From Deltaproteobacteria bacterium (GTDB taxonomy: Bacteria; Desulfobacterota; Syntrophia; Syntrophales; UBA2185), in NCBI GenBank assembly GCA_026388495.1, contig JAPLJQ010000531.1, positions 1 to 6,884 of the forward strand: a stretch of DNA of 6,884 nucleotides, written 5' to 3'. This document shows, piece after piece, positions 6,301-6,884 of the stretch. Under the pieces are notes generated by a model, which ran no database searches, was not told where the DNA came from, and was given only the letters and a program-made list of their open reading frames with translations. Both the position numbers and the translations under genes were made by a program. Numbering within the stretch: the first letter of the stretch is position 1; each line of letters begins with the position of its first letter.

Positions 6301-6884
6301 CGATTTTACCCAGGTGATGGCCATGGAGGCGGACTTTACGGGCGCCTCCATGCAGAAGTCAAAACTGGACAAGTGCATGCTCATCAAGGCGAAGCTCAAA
6401 AAGGCCGATCTTCGGGCGGCCGAGATGAACCAAGCCACCATCAAGGACGCCGATCTGGCCGAGGCCGACCTGTCGGGAAGCACCCTATTCATGGTCACAA
6501 TCATGAAGACTTCCCTGGTGAAAACGCGATTTAACGACGTCAAGGCCAATCTGTCCATCTTATCCGATGGGGACGCCTCCGATGCGGCATTCAAGGGGGC
6601 CCGTCTGGAGAGGTGTCTCATCCGCAGGCTGACCCTGGACCGGGCAACGTTCTCTCAGGCCGCCCTCCCCTCTACCATGTTTATGGAGGTAAACGGCGCG
6701 GAGGTCAGTTTTAACGGGGCAGATATGCACAAAACTCGCATGGGCAATAATACGCGTCTGCCCGAGGCCGACCTACGTAATGTCACCTTTACCCTGGGGT
6801 CGCTGCGCGATACCGATCTTTCGGGGAGCAAATTTACCGGATCATGCCTCGACGGGGCGCTGATTGAGAAGTGCGACCTCCACG
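3314..6884 (+). CDS. T6SS-associated DUF2169 protein with unassigned middle and C-terminal pentapeptide repeats, 3' end off window
   Basis: The frame is open for 1190 codons to the right edge. The ATG at 3314 has AAGGAA at 3305-3310. Residues 20 to about 330 match DUF2169, an adaptor family that helps load T6SS cargo on a cognate VgrG: FGDRWWQ, VPFSALPLTWRNAFGGEDF, NPLGKG, LPNIEYRNRI, GTYDDKW, FNCAPADQ, QGGEAIEIKNMHPD and RVDTLWLFPAILRGVVMYRG. Residues 331-495 are helical, charged and Ala-rich. Residues 497-760 look like a compact alpha/beta domain I do not recognise (PLLFIAEDDAPVVAVSDEIQ, then AEVFLVVMPEK). Residues 777-955 are helical again. Residues 965-1190 are pentapeptide repeats. No signal peptide or membrane helix is seen, so the protein is probably cytoplasmic until secreted, if it is secreted. 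It follows vgrG by 40 bp on the same strand, probably in one operon. A perfect hairpin sequence encodes residues 606-615. The DUF2169 and repeat calls are strong; whether the protein is adaptor, cargo or both is inference. Confidence 0.88.
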   Translation, partial: MKVYKKNQHSLFVKPFGVQDKLYLALTVFVYFDLTAPDDPLTEQELWKTIPDQLKPTPVLDVGMPKPHGEVLLTGACFSPRGTVRNASTVSFRVGNLRKEIAVFGDRWWQKNNAGVNIITDPVPFSALPLTWRNAFGGEDFAANPLGKGITPVVGKDGELLTPLPNIEYRNRIIGSPADRPEPAGFDVVDMMRPQRQKKTGTYDDKWLKERWPYFPDDMDYEYFNCAPADQYRDGFFQGGEAIEIKNMHPDMQLIQSHVPELRIRCFVTKKEAPKSAVEVFQNVTTRVDTLWLFPAILRGVVMYRGTTEIYDEEYEDVLRIFIATERRQDPPLPLEHYLEEQKKAMDMTVPLDMAPLQEAAKKIGAMMKRVKKIPKDIDHSIKMATGKAPVMPRTPAETAAAGQQVIGDNLALLDRLEAQSRDFQGQYGHLVKIDLTMFDRMRGALRATSTTIGESLTHIEAVTAKAGADAAAALKAGAAKVRMNVPAALLDKAGFAPEELLDRKKKVNPWHDRGFPLIVQCRRNLEADRAALNVLHALGIEKDTIKRAWLGINPAEIKDSRAIWGLKPSPDALKDGTPEEDLVIPAGLVMPRFNEAVLNKLLILRGTPCGKVSPGGWQKDGSVAGCELVDGSDATPLLFIAEDDAPVVAVSDEIQALLLEQEIGDACSVIVLARPDEKPSPDGDVQIKGAEVFLVVMPEKAAPGAKDWEAWKKAYPDSRPYALPKGANLFAARRMGVDIRTWIMEALPEAFRKRHKIAPSLPEPGKHPTAEDLTVPIPAIDVKALVDKSGQEIRAYLDGKTGDLVAKQGQMKAEHLARVGDALKKAGLDPDVVLNINPSPQPTSIAAAGDSMTAKLALSAAALKKQGTFTPDVEQKFNEMSADIKKMSQKGQARYDEGMAKLAAAKQTAAEASVKVATQEMPPGAKATFAKFGMDTDRMVKRTREEVIAMHGRGESLAFARLAGVDLSGLDLHGIDLNQAQCQKTNFAGSILDGADFTQVMAMEADFTGASMQKSKLDKCMLIKAKLKKADLRAAEMNQATIKDADLAEADLSGSTLFMVTIMKTSLVKTRFNDVKANLSILSDGDASDAAFKGARLERCLIRRLTLDRATFSQAALPSTMFMEVNGAEVSFNGADMHKTRMGNNTRLPEADLRNVTFTLGSLRDTDLSGSKFTGSCLDGALIEKCDLH
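5131..5157. repeat. Perfect 27-bp hairpin sequence inside a coding region
   Basis: GGGGACACCTTG and CAAGGTGTCCCC are perfect 12-bp inverted arms around a CGG loop. The element is 27 bp, a multiple of three, and encodes part of RGTPCGKVSP (residues 606-615) without breaking the frame. A perfect stem of this length is unusual in coding DNA. GGGGACA...TGTCCCC ends are typical of short palindromic elements of the REP kind, so an in-frame insertion in a surface loop is a reasonable reading. An RNA hairpin affecting translation or mRNA decay is another possibility. Confidence 0.7.
6206..6884 (+). repeat. Pentapeptide-repeat tract (about 45 units, continuing off window)
   Basis: Residues 965-1190 of the DUF2169 protein follow the A(D/N)LXX pentapeptide pattern: GVDLS, GLDLH, GIDLN, then GADFT, EADFT, KADLR, DADLA, EADLS, GADMH and so on, with L, M, F or I at the centre. 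This predicts a right-handed quadrilateral beta-helix of about eleven coils so far. The register is constant until MGNNTRL (about residues 1149-1155), where one extra residue shifts it before PEADL, RDTDL and SGSKF. Some proteins of this fold mimic DNA and bind gyrase (Qnr, MfpA); nothing here shows that activity. Confidence 0.85.

Overview
The window holds three genes. Two are cut by the window edges, and a 357-bp divergent intergenic region separates the first from the other two. On the minus strand (654 to 1) is the N-terminal part of a periplasmic-binding-domain ion channel of the prokaryotic ionotropic glutamate receptor (iGluR) type. On the plus strand are a complete type VI secretion (T6SS) spike gene, vgrG (1012-3273), and, 40 bp downstream, the first 1190 codons of a very large protein (3314 to the right edge). 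That protein carries an N-terminal DUF2169 domain, a long unassigned middle and a C-terminal pentapeptide-repeat tract.

The organism is a Gram-negative bacterium: it has a T6SS and a signal-peptide-bearing receptor-channel. GC content is moderate to high. The intergenic region carries CCCTCCCCTTCAAGGGG-type and CCCCCTT...TTTG-TCAAAGGGGG-type repeats, which in my experience are frequent in deltaproteobacterial (Desulfobacterota) genomes. That placement is an inference only; no marker gene is present.

Layout: 1-654, channel gene (minus, 3' end off the window). 655-1011, divergent region with three GC-rich hairpin-like repeats, two dyad symmetries, a near-consensus sigma70 promoter (TTGACA-N17-TATACT) pointing at vgrG, and a strong Shine-Dalgarno. 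1012-3273, vgrG, whose C-terminal third is an unusual tandem heptad extension. 3314-6884, the DUF2169/pentapeptide gene, probably cotranscribed with vgrG. A perfect 27-bp hairpin is embedded in its coding sequence at 5131-5157.

How the genes work together: VgrG trimers form the puncturing tip of the T6SS tube. DUF2169 proteins are known T6SS adaptors that load cargo on a cognate VgrG. The second gene is therefore best read as a VgrG-linked adaptor fused to a candidate cargo or scaffold module. No PAAR domain, recognised toxin domain or immunity gene is visible, though these could lie beyond the right edge. The channel gene is transcribed away from the T6SS pair and may be unrelated, but its selectivity filter departs strongly from the K+-channel signature.
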